From Phellopilus nigrolimitatus (taxonomy: Eukaryota > Basidiomycota > Agaricomycetes > Hymenochaetales > Hymenochaetaceae): a stretch of DNA of 20,944 bases. The stretch lies in NCBI GenBank assembly GCA_021029095.1, contig JAJOHG010000421.1, positions 1 through 20,944 of the forward strand, given 5' to 3'. The position numbers were made by a program, and so were the translations under genes. Positions 9,657-18,630 of the stretch are shown here, piece after piece (the stretch's first letter is position 1; the number at the start of each line of letters is the position of its first letter). A model generated the notes under the pieces. That model worked only from the letters and a program-made list of their open reading frames with translations, had not been told where the DNA came from and did not search any database.

Positions 9657-9825
9657 TACAGTCGAACTTCTGCTAATGCATACTCCTCGTGATGCATAAC
9701 CTCCCAAAATGCATAGACTTTAGCTTCCACCGAGTTGGTAGTAAGAAAATATCTATAAGATAATGCATAAAACTCATAATGCATAATGCATACCTGTATG
9801 CAGTAAGTTTGATGGGGATATGCAT
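9657..9825. mobile_element. AT-rich repeat with seven ATGCAT sites; possible terminal remnant of a DNA transposon
   Basis: ATGCAT occurs at 9676, 9692, 9709, 9763, 9779, 9786 and 9820, seven times in 150 bases. The block begins TA then CAGTCGAACTTCTGCTAA, which resembles the TA-flanked CAGT-type ends of pogo/Tc1-like elements in fungi. I found no matching inverted end and no transposase frame, so at most this is a solo end. The resemblance to transposon ends is from memory of the general pattern, not a search. Confidence 0.4.
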
Positions 9826-10840
9826 TAGTTTTGCTTTCGTGAATATTGGTTCGTGAGCACCGGCACACAGGCTTCCTATTGAAGTGCAGAAATGCTTCGT
9901 CCTTCGAGCTGCACAACTCTTCTCTTCGCGTTTCGTATGGTCCCCATGCTTCCCCTGGTGTTATTTTGGAATCGCGCAAGTTTGGAGCACAAGTGCATCG
10001 TCTGACGGAATATGGCAGGCTGTGCGAGCCATCGGGCGTGGGGTCTTTCCACGTTCAACTCATGTTCTACAGAGGGCTTGCTCCGCATTAATTGACATTT
10101 CAATTCTATTTATTGAATTCTCGTGGTTCCTCTTTTGCTCTGACGCTTTCAAAAAAATATCAAGCAGATATCACGGTTGAGCAAGGACTTGAAAAAACCC
10201 GACAGAAGCGAGCGTGGCCTTGCCATTCCTCAACTATGGCCGTGGCATACTGGGCTACGTACATATCCGACGACCCTTTCTTCTCATCAGAAAAGTACCC
10301 TCCGCTTTGAGAACTGCAAAAATAAGATGACAGGGAGAGAGGACTCATTCAACGAGCTGGCTGGCGCATGATTTACTTTCAGGCTCACAGATTTGGATAG
10401 ACGAAGATCAGGTACTTGCTCATATAGATGTACGCTTCCCTTCAGGATACACATGATCCTCGAGCTTGAGCCTTGAACTTAGTCAAGCAGCGTGACCTAC
10501 GGGCCTCTTCTCACCAGTATTGCGGGCGCGCAGGATATACTGATATGCACATTACCATTAGACTGCCGAAGGTTCGAAGGAGCGCCAACTCTGCGATGTC
10601 AGCCCAATGCAGAGTTTAAAATAAAACATCAGCGAAACAATTCCGTTGATATTAAACGTCGACGTCCCCTGCTTTAAAACTTCAACTGATTACATACGGC
10701 GGCACGGCGTAAGACGCCCCGCATCTCGCTCCGGCTCGTGCGCTTCTTTAAAAATACAAAATTAAAAACAGCCGTCCTCGGGGTCTCCAGGGATCGAGAG
10801 CCTAAAAAAACTCAAAAACCTGCTTGTCGGGAAAGGCCAA
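9826..10840. other. No supported gene
   Basis: About 1 kb of mixed composition. Short open frames on both strands have no phase-consistent splice partners that I could find. A/T-rich patches lie at 10590-10680 and 10740-10770. Promoter DNA for the tentative gene at 10841 would be here, but I see no clear TATA box within 100 bases of its ATG. Confidence 0.4.
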
Positions 10841-11276
10841 ATGCGGACGCATGCCGCATCATCGGCAGGATTGGTAGACGCCTTCCGTGCGAACGTGGCC
10901 CCTTTTCGGACGAGCCTGTGTCGGCCACGCGCTGTGACCGACGCTTCTTATCCTCCAGCAACCTTCCAACTCACTGCCAGCGAGCAGCACATCTCCATTC
11001 CGGACCCACGCTGGGGCCTTGCTATCTCGACACGATATTCGGTACTGCACTGGCATCGGGACAGCTGTGTGTATATCAACAGGACAGCGCCGTCGCCTGC
11101 GGCACTGGCGCGTAAGAAATGCTTCTGGACTGGCCGCTAACTGAATGGCTGTTGACGCTGTACGTCGCTGCCGCCATCTCATGATCAATAGGACATCGCC
11201 AGCGTTTCCAAGGAACGAGAAAAAGGACAAGCCTCGAATCAGTTACTTCCGTGCGGTGTTACACGATCGCGCCTGA
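10841..11276 (+). CDS. Tentative two-exon gene, about 114 residues
   Basis: Exon 10841-11111 and exon 11203-11276, joined by a 91-base intron with a GTAAGA donor, a GCTAAC branch-like string and a CCAG acceptor; the total is 345 bases, 115 codons with the stop. The product has an N-terminus rich in Ala/Arg, a middle segment with ISIPDPRWGLAISTRYSV and HRDSCVYINRT, and a basic end (FPRNEKKDKPRISYF). An earlier acceptor at 11190-11191 is possible and opens a different, longer frame, so the second exon is uncertain. The unspliced frame alone would stop at 11140. No family recognised. The upstream boundary rests only on the first ATG. Confidence 0.35.
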
Positions 11277-11326
11277 TCGCGCTATTTGGAGGTTCGGGAT
11301 GTCGGGAGCTATTACCGCTATTACCT

Positions 11327-11686
11327 GTGGGAGTCCACGGGTGCCAGGGTCTAGGACAGCTCTGCCCCAGAATCAAATTTCCAGTTGACGGCCGCCGCGC
11401 CTTCGCAATGTGTATCTCAGCTGACAATGTTGATGTTGAAGCCGAGCGAAGCCGTCGATGGCGATGGCAAGTGCGACTGGAGATGCCCGCGCTTCGAACC
11501 GATCTTGGATTGCTCGCTGAAGACGCTTGGTCGCGAGGCGCCATTCAGCGCCTGCGAAGCGGGCGCATCGCGATTGACAGTACGTGATCCTTCTCGTATT
11601 GCAAATGAGGTCTGCACCGAAGGACAGCGAGGTCCTCGAGGCGAGTGAACAAACTTTATCAACTGAACGTTATTTCTTACAACTAA
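11327..11686 (+). CDS. Tentative exon pair of unknown gene
   Basis: An open frame passes through ADNVDVEAERSRRWRWQVRL and AEDAWSRGAIQRLRSGRI to a strong donor (aGTACGTG) at 11580. A 48-base intron ending ACAG at 11627 would join it in frame to a short exon that stops at 11684-11686. There is no ATG at the left end; a CAG acceptor at 11352-11354 could start the exon, which would link it to the tentative gene just upstream. The composition is coding-like, but the evidence is weak. Confidence 0.25.
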
Positions 11687-11817
11687 TGCCGGAAGAAATC
11701 TGCTCTTTTTCCTTCCCCTCGTCCTTTCAAGGAAGCTTTTAGTAATGCGTGTTGTTTGATTCGCACTAGAGAAGTGTCCCGACTCTGAGTGCTATCAATG
11801 GTTTTTCTCCTGTTGGA

Positions 11818-11825
11818 TATATAAA
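11818..11825 (+). promoter_or_regulatory. TATA box
   Basis: TATATAAA in ttggatatataaacgc, 68-75 bases upstream of the ATG at 11893. It is the same kind of arrangement as at 8776 and 19861. Confidence 0.55.
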
Positions 11826-11892
11826 CGCATAGGCAGAACGGCAACTTACAATAAATAGCTGGAAGGACAAACGGAGACTTTAAAGAAGTACG

Positions 11893-12135
11893 ATGAGAAT
11901 CAGAGGATCTGGTACGTTTCCATTATTTCAAAAGCTTTTTGTCAATATGCTATCTAATTTCTCTTACATTTTGGACTTGCTACGAATAGCCAACGCACAC
12001 GTCGATCCTAGCACGTACATGCACAGATTGTCTTCTCATGTCAGCAAGCCCGCACCTCTCACCACGTCCTCATGTACTTTCTCGCCTGCGCTTGAATCTA
12101 AATATGTTCTCGATCACACTGTCCTAGAGTTTTGA
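11893..12135 (+). CDS. Tentative short gene, 54 or 80 residues depending on splicing
   Basis: An ATG at 11893 follows a good TATA box and A-rich leader (aagaagtacgATG). The frame is open to TGA at 12133-12135. A 78-base stretch, 11912-11989, has intron features (GTACGT donor, T-rich interior, AATAG acceptor) and is a multiple of three, so both spliced (54 residues) and retained (80 residues) forms keep frame. The product is Ser/Thr/His-rich with no recognised domain. A TCTTCGCAG acceptor at about 12156-12164 suggests more exons may follow, since frames to 12391 are open. Could be non-coding. Confidence 0.3.
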   Translation: MRIRGSGTFPLFQKLFVNMLSNFSYILDLLRIANAHVDPSTYMHRLSSHVSKPAPLTTSSCTFSPALESKYVLDHTVLEF

Positions 12136-13165
12136 ACAGCTTCGCTCGTTGTCTATCTTCGCAGGTGTCAGCTCGTCGGGTGTGTCGCGTGTTTTGGGAT
12201 GTTCGACTCCGCAAGTGCAAGTCAGCGGACACAGATACTCGCAAGTCTGTAGTTCAAGAAACGGGTCAAGCTTACTCTCACACGGTCAAGCGCACAGTTG
12301 GAGTCAAGTCGGTATAGCACTCCAGTGTGCTGCCTGCGCTAAGACACGCTTCCCGTCGACCATTCGCGGCTGCGCTATCTGCGTACCGTAGTCTGTACCG
12401 GACTAAGCTGTTGTTGCCACACTGGCATCGTCGTGCGCGATTCTCGAGATGAATTAAGAATGAAAATGCGGCTCAGCTTGAGGTTAGACTCTTGACCTTC
12501 ATATTCTGCGGACCATTCAGAATTGGCACTGCCAGATTTGTGCTAAGATAGACACTCAATGATATTTTCGTATGGCAGATACAACTGCAGATTACAGAAA
12601 TCTATTAAGCGCGTACGGAAACATCGATACCTGAAGAGACTGAAATTCAAGAAATTTTCGGGGAGTCTTACAAGGTACAAATCGACAAAGAACCTCCGGT
12701 CATACACCTGGCGAAAAAAGAAGGGAGATGTTTAGTTGTTGATGAGTAAAGAGACGCAAACGTTAGGTAAAGGGAGATATTGAATCAAGAACCCGAAAAG
12801 AATATCAGGATTGCAGAAACGGATGGACGCTGAATTGCGGAGCGGATTCTACCCACTGAATAATCATAAGGAAGAGGAAGAGATAGAATACACGTCCAAG
12901 ATTTATAGAAGAGATCTAGAGTGGACGCACGCCAGGAGAAATACCTATACGGAGACGTGATTTGAAACTCACGATCAGACATTTTTTAATGGGTCTGGCG
13001 ACCAGCTTTTGAGTAACGTGATTGAAAGCACAAGCGAACGAATACAGAAAAGGTGCTGTAGATGAACTGCGGAAGTATTAATACATAAAAACATTACATT
13101 ATAAATGAGCCTGTTCGACTTACATGGATGTTCTCCGCCAATCTAACGTCAACAAGCCTGAGTGT
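12136..13165. other. No firm gene; one coding-like plus-strand frame
   Basis: The clearest content is a plus-strand frame open from 12608 to a TAA at 12747-12749, containing IQEIFGESYKVQIDKEPPVI; it has no ATG and no supported splice partner, so it may be a remnant exon. A minus-strand 65-codon frame at 12785-12982 has no supporting signals. The stretch 13025-13165 is downstream of the copy 2 gene on the minus strand and probably contains its 3' UTR (AT-rich, 13075-13110). Confidence 0.3.
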
Positions 13166-15345
13166 CTATTGACCATGCGTCTTAAGCAGTTCGTGCCACC
13201 AACGGAGAAGCTCTGCATTCCCGTCAAAACTTTCCTCCCATAGCTTTTGAATTCTGTCGGATGACAATACCGATTTCGATTCCACGAAACGCTTAGCGTC
13301 GTAGGAACGTTTCCAATAAGGCCTGATATATAGGAGTGGGGATAAAACATTGAGGAGCAACGCCATTTGTGCAATGAGATATCATGTCACCTTATCTTGA
13401 ATATCTGGTAAATGATCCCGAAGGATAGTCGCACCAAATCCTCCACTTTCTCGATCGAACTTTTCGAGATCAGCTGGGAGGAATGGGCATTCTCCCATGT
13501 ATTCTTCAATCCATTGAGCAATGTTACGTCGAACTCGTAGAACGGGAAGACAGAGTGTCGCTTCTCTGCTTTGACAATTATCTCGTAACAGCTTCTCCAG
13601 AATATGACGATGGGCTCATCCTGGGCGATGAGATTATCGTGATCATAGCGGTACAATTCCTTGACATGTAGAAGCGAACTGATAGACGTCCATAGCGGCA
13701 AATCGACTGACTTGAAATCCCTGAGAAACGAAGTGAATAGAGGAAGAATGGAATAGATTTGTATTCTTACACGTAAATATCAAGGGCATTGGCGAGAAAA
13801 GATAGGAGAGCCGGACGAAAGACGTGGAAGTTGTTTTTTGATATGACGGAGTCTGGGATCGAGCACGCCAGGCGGCGAAGAAGTATTTTTACTTTGTTGT
13901 CATCTGGGCCATCTAATAGAAAGGAGTATCGTCTTTTTAAACTCTGTTCTGAAGTAAGTTGAAGGGATTGAGCTTCCTTCTCGACGGCTGATTGGTCAAA
14001 AAAGAGGCATAGACGTGGAAATTCCTCCGTCAAGTCAAGGATTGTTTTGAAAGCGGCAGCTTTGACCGACGGGGAAGGATGACTGCCGGTTTTAGTTTTT
14101 AGAATGGCCGAAAGAGTGAGATGGGTTAGAGAAAAGAAACGACTCGCACCTCATAAGCGAAGCAATAATTTTGCATTGGAGTGCAATTCGCCCTTCATCC
14201 CATCCCGGAGCCTGGTTTAGCACTCCCCAGATGAACAATAGGCCAGTTAGACCGATGCTGTAGGGCTGCCGAGGCCAATGGGTAACGCTGAATCCATCTC
14301 CGGGAATCTTGGAGAGCGTCGAAGTGCAAAGACCTCTGATGACAAGGCAAGCTAAAAGAACCTGCTTCTCAGCGGTACGAAAGGCCTTCGCTTCCCGACG
14401 AGATTGGACCTCTGCATGTGCGCGATTCAACGCAAGCTCGAGTGCCCTTCCAAGCGGCTTGTAGAAATAATTGTCGAGGGTGCGGCCTGCCCCGACGTTG
14501 TTAGAGACTGTCCGAGTCAACGAGATAGATGAGACAATCGAGCAGGTGAAATCGCTGCGAGTTTCCTTTGTCATAATAGACGCAGTGTCCTCTTCTTCGT
14601 CGTATCGAGATACAACGACGGATTGTAGAGAGACGAGTCGGTTCATGGTTGAGTAAGGAGGAACGAGAGACTCGAAGCCGCGCGGGGACATTGGAAACTT
14701 CAATACGGCCGGCAAGCCATTATGTATGTGTCGTCCAAAATTCTGCGACGTCAAAATGCCAGTAGTGGAGCAAGCAGCACGTACACTAGGTCCTTCAAGT
14801 CGGACTTTGCAAAGCTCAGTGTCATACTCCTCGTCGATTTTCGCATGCGAGATTCTGCCAGTGTGCGCCAGCCTTATCGTCAGGGTTGAAATCGTCAGAC
14901 TGAAGACGCGAATAGCAAGGTGACGTTGAGTTGGACTACAGGTGTGCAAAGCAGCTTTTCGGTCTATGCCGAGTTTACGTTCTAGAATTTCTTCGTATCT
15001 TTTCGGTTGCCGGCTTACATATTGGTTAGTAATACCATCAATGCCGGGTCTCATACACCAATGAACGCGGGCCGTTGCGGATAGCTCTTCAATTCCCTCG
15101 AATCAACGACTTCCTATACTGCATACTGCGAAATCTTAGCGCTCTGGCTCCGAGTTCACGGCTCATTCTTGACTTTCCTTCTGGCTGCTTGCTGGCTGAT
15201 GGGTGATAGCGCTTCGCGTGTGCTGGCGCTATTGGCACGCTTTGGACATCAAAAACGTCGTCAAAGACAAGAAAAGAGGACAAGACCAGACTCAAGCCTT
15301 CTATTGCTTCCACAGGCGGAAGATCGAACTTTCGGATCCGGGACA
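13166..15345 (-). CDS. Uncharacterised helical-repeat-like protein (family copy 2), at least five exons
   Basis: Minus-strand exons: 15345-15160, 15086-14150, 14082-13771, 13720-13391, 13322-13166. Introns of 73, 67, 50 and 68 bases; donors GTGAAC, GTGCGA, GTAAGA, GTGACA; acceptors GAAG, GCAG, TCAG, TCAG. Every join preserves frame, giving at least 640 residues and a TAG stop. The N-terminus is unresolved: upstream to about 15546 another frame (ALRHVWRSEEQHWLISGAMD) looks coding but does not connect cleanly, and the first junction (15087-15159) could instead be a one-base frameshift. Segments look like stacked amphipathic helices, for example SHPSPSVKAAAFKTILDLTE, LLRRLACSIPD and FRPALLSFLANALDIYV. 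Other marks are ARVHWCMRPGIDGITNQYV and NLIAQDEPIVIFWRSC. No signal peptide or catalytic motif seen. A HEAT/ARM-like fold is an inference from the helical pattern; I do not recognise the family. Related pieces lie at 7589-8141 and 16863-17170. Confidence 0.65.
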
Positions 15346-15643
15346 CTGTGAAGTACCGAAGCCGTCCATCGCGCCAGAAATCAACCAGTGTTGTTCCTCT
15401 GATCGCCAGACGTGACGAAGCGCTTGCGATGCGGACGCAACTGGATCCAGAAGGTTTCTCTTAAGGAGATAGAATAAACTTATGTTGGGCCTAAAAGCGA
15501 CGGTCTCCGGGCGAGCTTGAATTGAGGAGTAAACTCTATCGCGCAAGTGTTATTTCTCGATTCTAGCCATTTTTATCTCTTAAGCGTCTTTTTCCGGGGT
15601 CGCCAGCCATCATTCCCTCCATTCTCTTTGTTCGTGCAGGTTA
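15346..15643. other. Divergent intergenic region / unresolved 5' end of copy 2
   Basis: Lies between the minus-strand copy 2 gene and a plus-strand gene. A minus-strand frame from about 15543 to 15346 is open and protein-like but begins without ATG after an in-frame TAA; it may hold the true first exon(s) of copy 2. The right part (15590-15640) is T/C-rich, consistent with a plus-strand leader. Confidence 0.35.
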
Positions 15644-16686
15644 ATGCTGGACTTTTCAGCTTTCTACCTAATGTTCGAATCGATATCCTTTCTACAAGCT
15701 TCCTTAGGCGAGCGCCCAAAATACGAGATCAAGGACGTAGGCTCACTTCAAATGCCTAGTAGATTTTGCATGCCCAGCCTATATCGGACACTTCAGTCTC
15801 GCCAAATCTGCGAAAATGCTGGTGAGCACGTCGTAGTCAAGCATTGTCGTTCCTCCGCTAAGTAGGACTCTACTGTCGGTTTAAATACAGCAAGCATGTG
15901 TCGAGTACGTGGACAGCTGGCTTCTGAGAACTAACCAAAACAGGAGCATATACTAGCACGATTGAGATGTTATTCGCCAGCGTGCTTCCCCTCGCTGAAG
16001 TCAAGATATTGGCGTTAGACGTGTCGTCTGCGTCGTTAGATTGGGTTTTGAACAAAAAACTTTGACAGCAACCTCCACTCCGCCTTACAACCTTTACGCT
16101 TCTCCGGCTACCAGTCTTCGAGTGTAAGATCGGTCTTCTACATGAGTTTGGAATGTTGACTGATGTTTGAAACGCTCGTTAGCGTAGGTCTTGCGTATGT
16201 CTGAACGAGTCGGAGAAAACGTTAGGAAGCTGGACATATAGATGGAAATTCTGCGGTTCAAAAAGCGATAGCGTCCATGCGATCCTGATGCAGAGGCTGT
16301 CAACAGGCTATGACGACGAGGTCGCGGTCGACATGAAATCTACGTACGCCATGCTGAACGTGGATCCCGACCAGTCCAGTGACTTACCAGGGTGCGCTAT
16401 CGTCTATATTCAGCTGTGTTCAATTTGTTTTAGTATTTACGGCATACCCTGACAGAGGGTTGATTGGAAGCCATTCAGTTTTGCTCGTCCGGAGGATGCT
16501 AAAGATAATCAGACAAGCTCCATTTCCAGTCGCTTCTGGTACAAGAGGACGTACGTATACAGACATACATTTGATATGTTGTCAGACCGTGAGTCGAGCG
16601 CAAGCGCATTTCCCGCCTTTCGAAACCTCTTTCGTCTGCATAAGTTGCTATCGTTGAACTCGAACTGCGACATCCTGTCAGGTTAA
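15644..16686 (+). CDS. Predicted multi-exon orphan gene, roughly 250 residues
   Basis: Exons inferred by frame continuity: 15644-15821, 15944-16013, 16069-16123, 16183-16391, 16458-16686. The best-supported junctions are the GTGAGC donor at 15822, the 59-base intron 16124-16182 (GTAAGA donor, TTGACTG branch-like string, TTAG acceptor) and the acceptor at 15943 preceded by ACTAACC. Two junctions are weak: the donor GTTAGA at 16014, and intron 16392-16457, which needs the second of two tandem AGs. The last exon is open for 76 codons and very protein-like (VDWKPFSFARPEDAKDNQTS, SSRFWYKRTYVYRHTFDML) and ends at TAA 16684-16686. The fourth exon contains YDDEVAVDMKSTYAMLNVDP. No domain recognised. 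A minus-strand family piece (copy 3) begins about 180 bases beyond the stop. Intron 1 (122 bases) may hide a small extra exon. Confidence 0.45.
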
Positions 16687-16862
16687 TAATCCATTAGCCA
16701 GATAACAAAACAGACCTTCGATTAGTAATCAAAGTTCTACTGCCGAGCGAGTGTTGGTGGAATGCTTGCTCTGGGACGAAAAAAATGGTTCAAAACCAGC
16801 AGCCAAATTTCGTACTCGTCCAGAATCGAATCCGAGAAACAATGAACATACTTTTTTTCGTC

Positions 16863-17170
16863 TTATTTTGTACTCCTAGTCACCGAGGAGAACGCTGCCG
16901 CCCGAAGGCGAGTCGCTTTGCAGAGAAGCCTGAGCAATTCGAATTTGAATTCCCTGATGTACGGAGGATTGGTTAAAGAAGGGATATAACCGCGAGCATA
17001 CCTCTGTTTAAGGAAAATGCATTCCGCTGCTGCTGCTCTTACAAACGGGAAACAGTGGCTAAAAGGGTATGATGTTGGAAGATAGCGCATAGTAAGGGTA
17101 GACAGAAGAAATTTATTTACACGGACCTCATGGCCGAAGCAAAGAATCTGCATTGGCACGCAGCCGTAAT
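16863..17170 (-). pseudogene. Decayed fragment of the same family (copy 3)
   Basis: Minus-strand pieces 17170-17127 and 17058-16863 are joined by a 68-base intron (GTCCGT donor, TTTTAG acceptor). The junction reads QCRFFASAM then SHCFPFVRAAAAECIFL, matching QCKIIASLM then SHPSPSVKAAAFKTILDL at the 14083-14149 intron of copy 2. Intron position, phase (2) and length (68 against 67) agree. The frame is blocked upstream by TAA at 17173-17171, and downstream it ends at TAA near 16863 after LLRLLCKATRLRAAAFSS, with no recognisable later exons. So only a middle segment survives, and it is not a complete gene. Confidence 0.55.
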
Positions 17171-17641
17171 TTAGCACCCTGAAGCAAACAAATCGCATGT
17201 CTGAGAAAGCGATAAGAGCACGCAGCGGAAGACAAGTCCATTAGGTCTACTTGCTAAAGAGCCTGTTCGAAGTGTTCTTGTACGGTGAATGTATTCGGTT
17301 TGGTCGTCGATTAGCTGCGTCTACCGTAGACAAACGCCGACTGGTACGGCTACGGCCGCCATAACGCAGCGGCGAAGCCGACCCAACAGGCCGTTTACCA
17401 GTGCCCTGTAGGCTCGCAGAGCAGCGGAGGCCAGACAAGCTACATCCCAGTATATTACCAGAGACGCGCAGTGGTCTTCTTTTCTTTTCCTTGGCGGCTT
17501 CCGAAATGCAATGGGCACGAAGAGGATTTTTTATCGCTCACAGTATCAATTCGGGAGTGCACGACGCTCGCGTGCTTCCGCTACCCATGTTCCTCGCACT
17601 TGTACGATGCCAGAGCGGAACTGGAGTTGCGTGGCATCTGG
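17171..17641. other. No firm gene; possible upstream exon of the 17642 gene
   Basis: The frame that leads into the donor at 17648 is open back to about 17471 and reads naturally (SIRECTTLACFRYP, LYDARAELELRGIWML). A good acceptor (TATCGCTCACAG) ends at 17543-17545. So the next gene may have an earlier exon here, but I cannot find its start. The rest (17171-17460) shows nothing supported. Confidence 0.35.
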
Positions 17642-18465
17642 ATGTTGGTAAGCAACGCGGTGGGCCGGCCCGGGATGATTGATGTACCCAAGATCACGTG
17701 TCGCCCCGCCGAGGCTCCCTAAATCCATGGTGTATCAGCTCTAGCCCCAACCCACTCCATCACTACGCGCCTACGGGGTCAAGGAGGGTCCGCCGACAGT
17801 TCTCGACTTGGAACTTCGCGACAAGGAGGAGTGCACAGAGGAAGGCAGAATCGGAGATGGAAGAGGACTGAGCGTATACTTCACCTCGCGCTCCATCTCG
17901 CCCTCGGTGCGTGCTCTCCTCCCTTCTTTTCCGTCTGCCTGTCTTTCCGGTGCTCTCTGACGCAATGTCTTGACTCATATAGGCCTTCGCCTCCGCACCA
18001 GAGCCCTTACTCGCGCTCGCGCTAGCATCTCTGGAGAATGACATAGGAAAGAAGATGAGGACGATGCCCGCACCCCGCGTGCAGGAATCCAGCTTCACAC
18101 AAGCAGCCTCGGCGTACAGACGTCGCTTACACGCACCACCCGCGTCCCGGGCCCGGCTGTGCCGGCTCGCCGCTGCTTCGCAAAAACAGAGATAAAACGG
18201 AACATCTGCTGGTGCGTCTCCTCTCTCTTCTGCTTGATTCGAGTCGAGCTGACTGCTCGCGATATGCGTTTCTAGAGAACATACGCGCGCCTTCAAAGCG
18301 AGAAGGCGCACTTCGCGGCGGCGCGCGTGCGCACGGGGCGCAGGGCCGGCGATCAGGACGTGCGTCTCTCTGCTCACTCTTCCATTTCTCCGTGGTGCTG
18401 ACGTCGCGCACGGACTCAGCTCGTCCACGTCATAGCGTAGATCGCCGCAGAATATGGCGCTTTGA
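17642..18465 (+). CDS. Six-exon orphan gene with a 22-base exon, at least 144 residues
   Basis: Exons 17642-17647 (or a longer 5' exon), 17745-17906, 17983-18113, 18190-18211, 18276-18359, 18436-18465. Introns of 97, 76, 76, 64 and 76 bases with donors GTAAGC, GTGCGT, GTACAG, GTGCGT, GTGCGT and acceptors TAG, TAG, CAG, TAG, TAG; two contain GCTGAC branch-like strings. All five joins keep one frame to TGA at 18463. The product has an acidic N-terminal part (PPTVLDLELRDKEECTEEG), a Ser-rich link, an Ala/Leu-rich helix (PEPLLALALASLENDIGKKM), then a charged, coiled-coil-like helix (KTEHLLRTYARLQSEKAHFA) and a basic end. No signal peptide or known domain seen; the helices suggest a subunit of some protein complex, which is inference only. 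The ATG at 17642 has weak context, and the frame is open further upstream, so the N-terminus is uncertain. Confidence 0.55.
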
Positions 18466-18630
18466 GGCACGTTGAGTTCGGCGCTGCCGTCAGCATAAAC
18501 GGGAAAACAATAGTGACACCGCACATTGAGCGCATCTTCACCAAGTCCTCTGGATCCGTCTACAATATTGGACCGGCTTGCTCATGGCGATGCCCACGCA
18601 GGAGGGCTGAAGAGTCGGCAGAACCCCGGT

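Noticed and set aside
9653..9979. 108-codon minus-strand frame over the ATGCAT region
   Set aside because: It arises from the repeated ATGCAT units (giving repeated MH/AL codons) and shows no transposase or other recognisable feature.
16379..16657. 92-codon plus-strand frame starting MTYQGALSS
   Set aside because: A different frame of the last exon of the 15644 gene; the alternative frame is more protein-like and connects by splicing to the upstream exons.
17763..18524. 253-codon minus-strand open frame
   Set aside because: Low-complexity Arg/Ser/Ala composition; the plus strand over the same interval gives five phase-consistent introns, which is stronger evidence.
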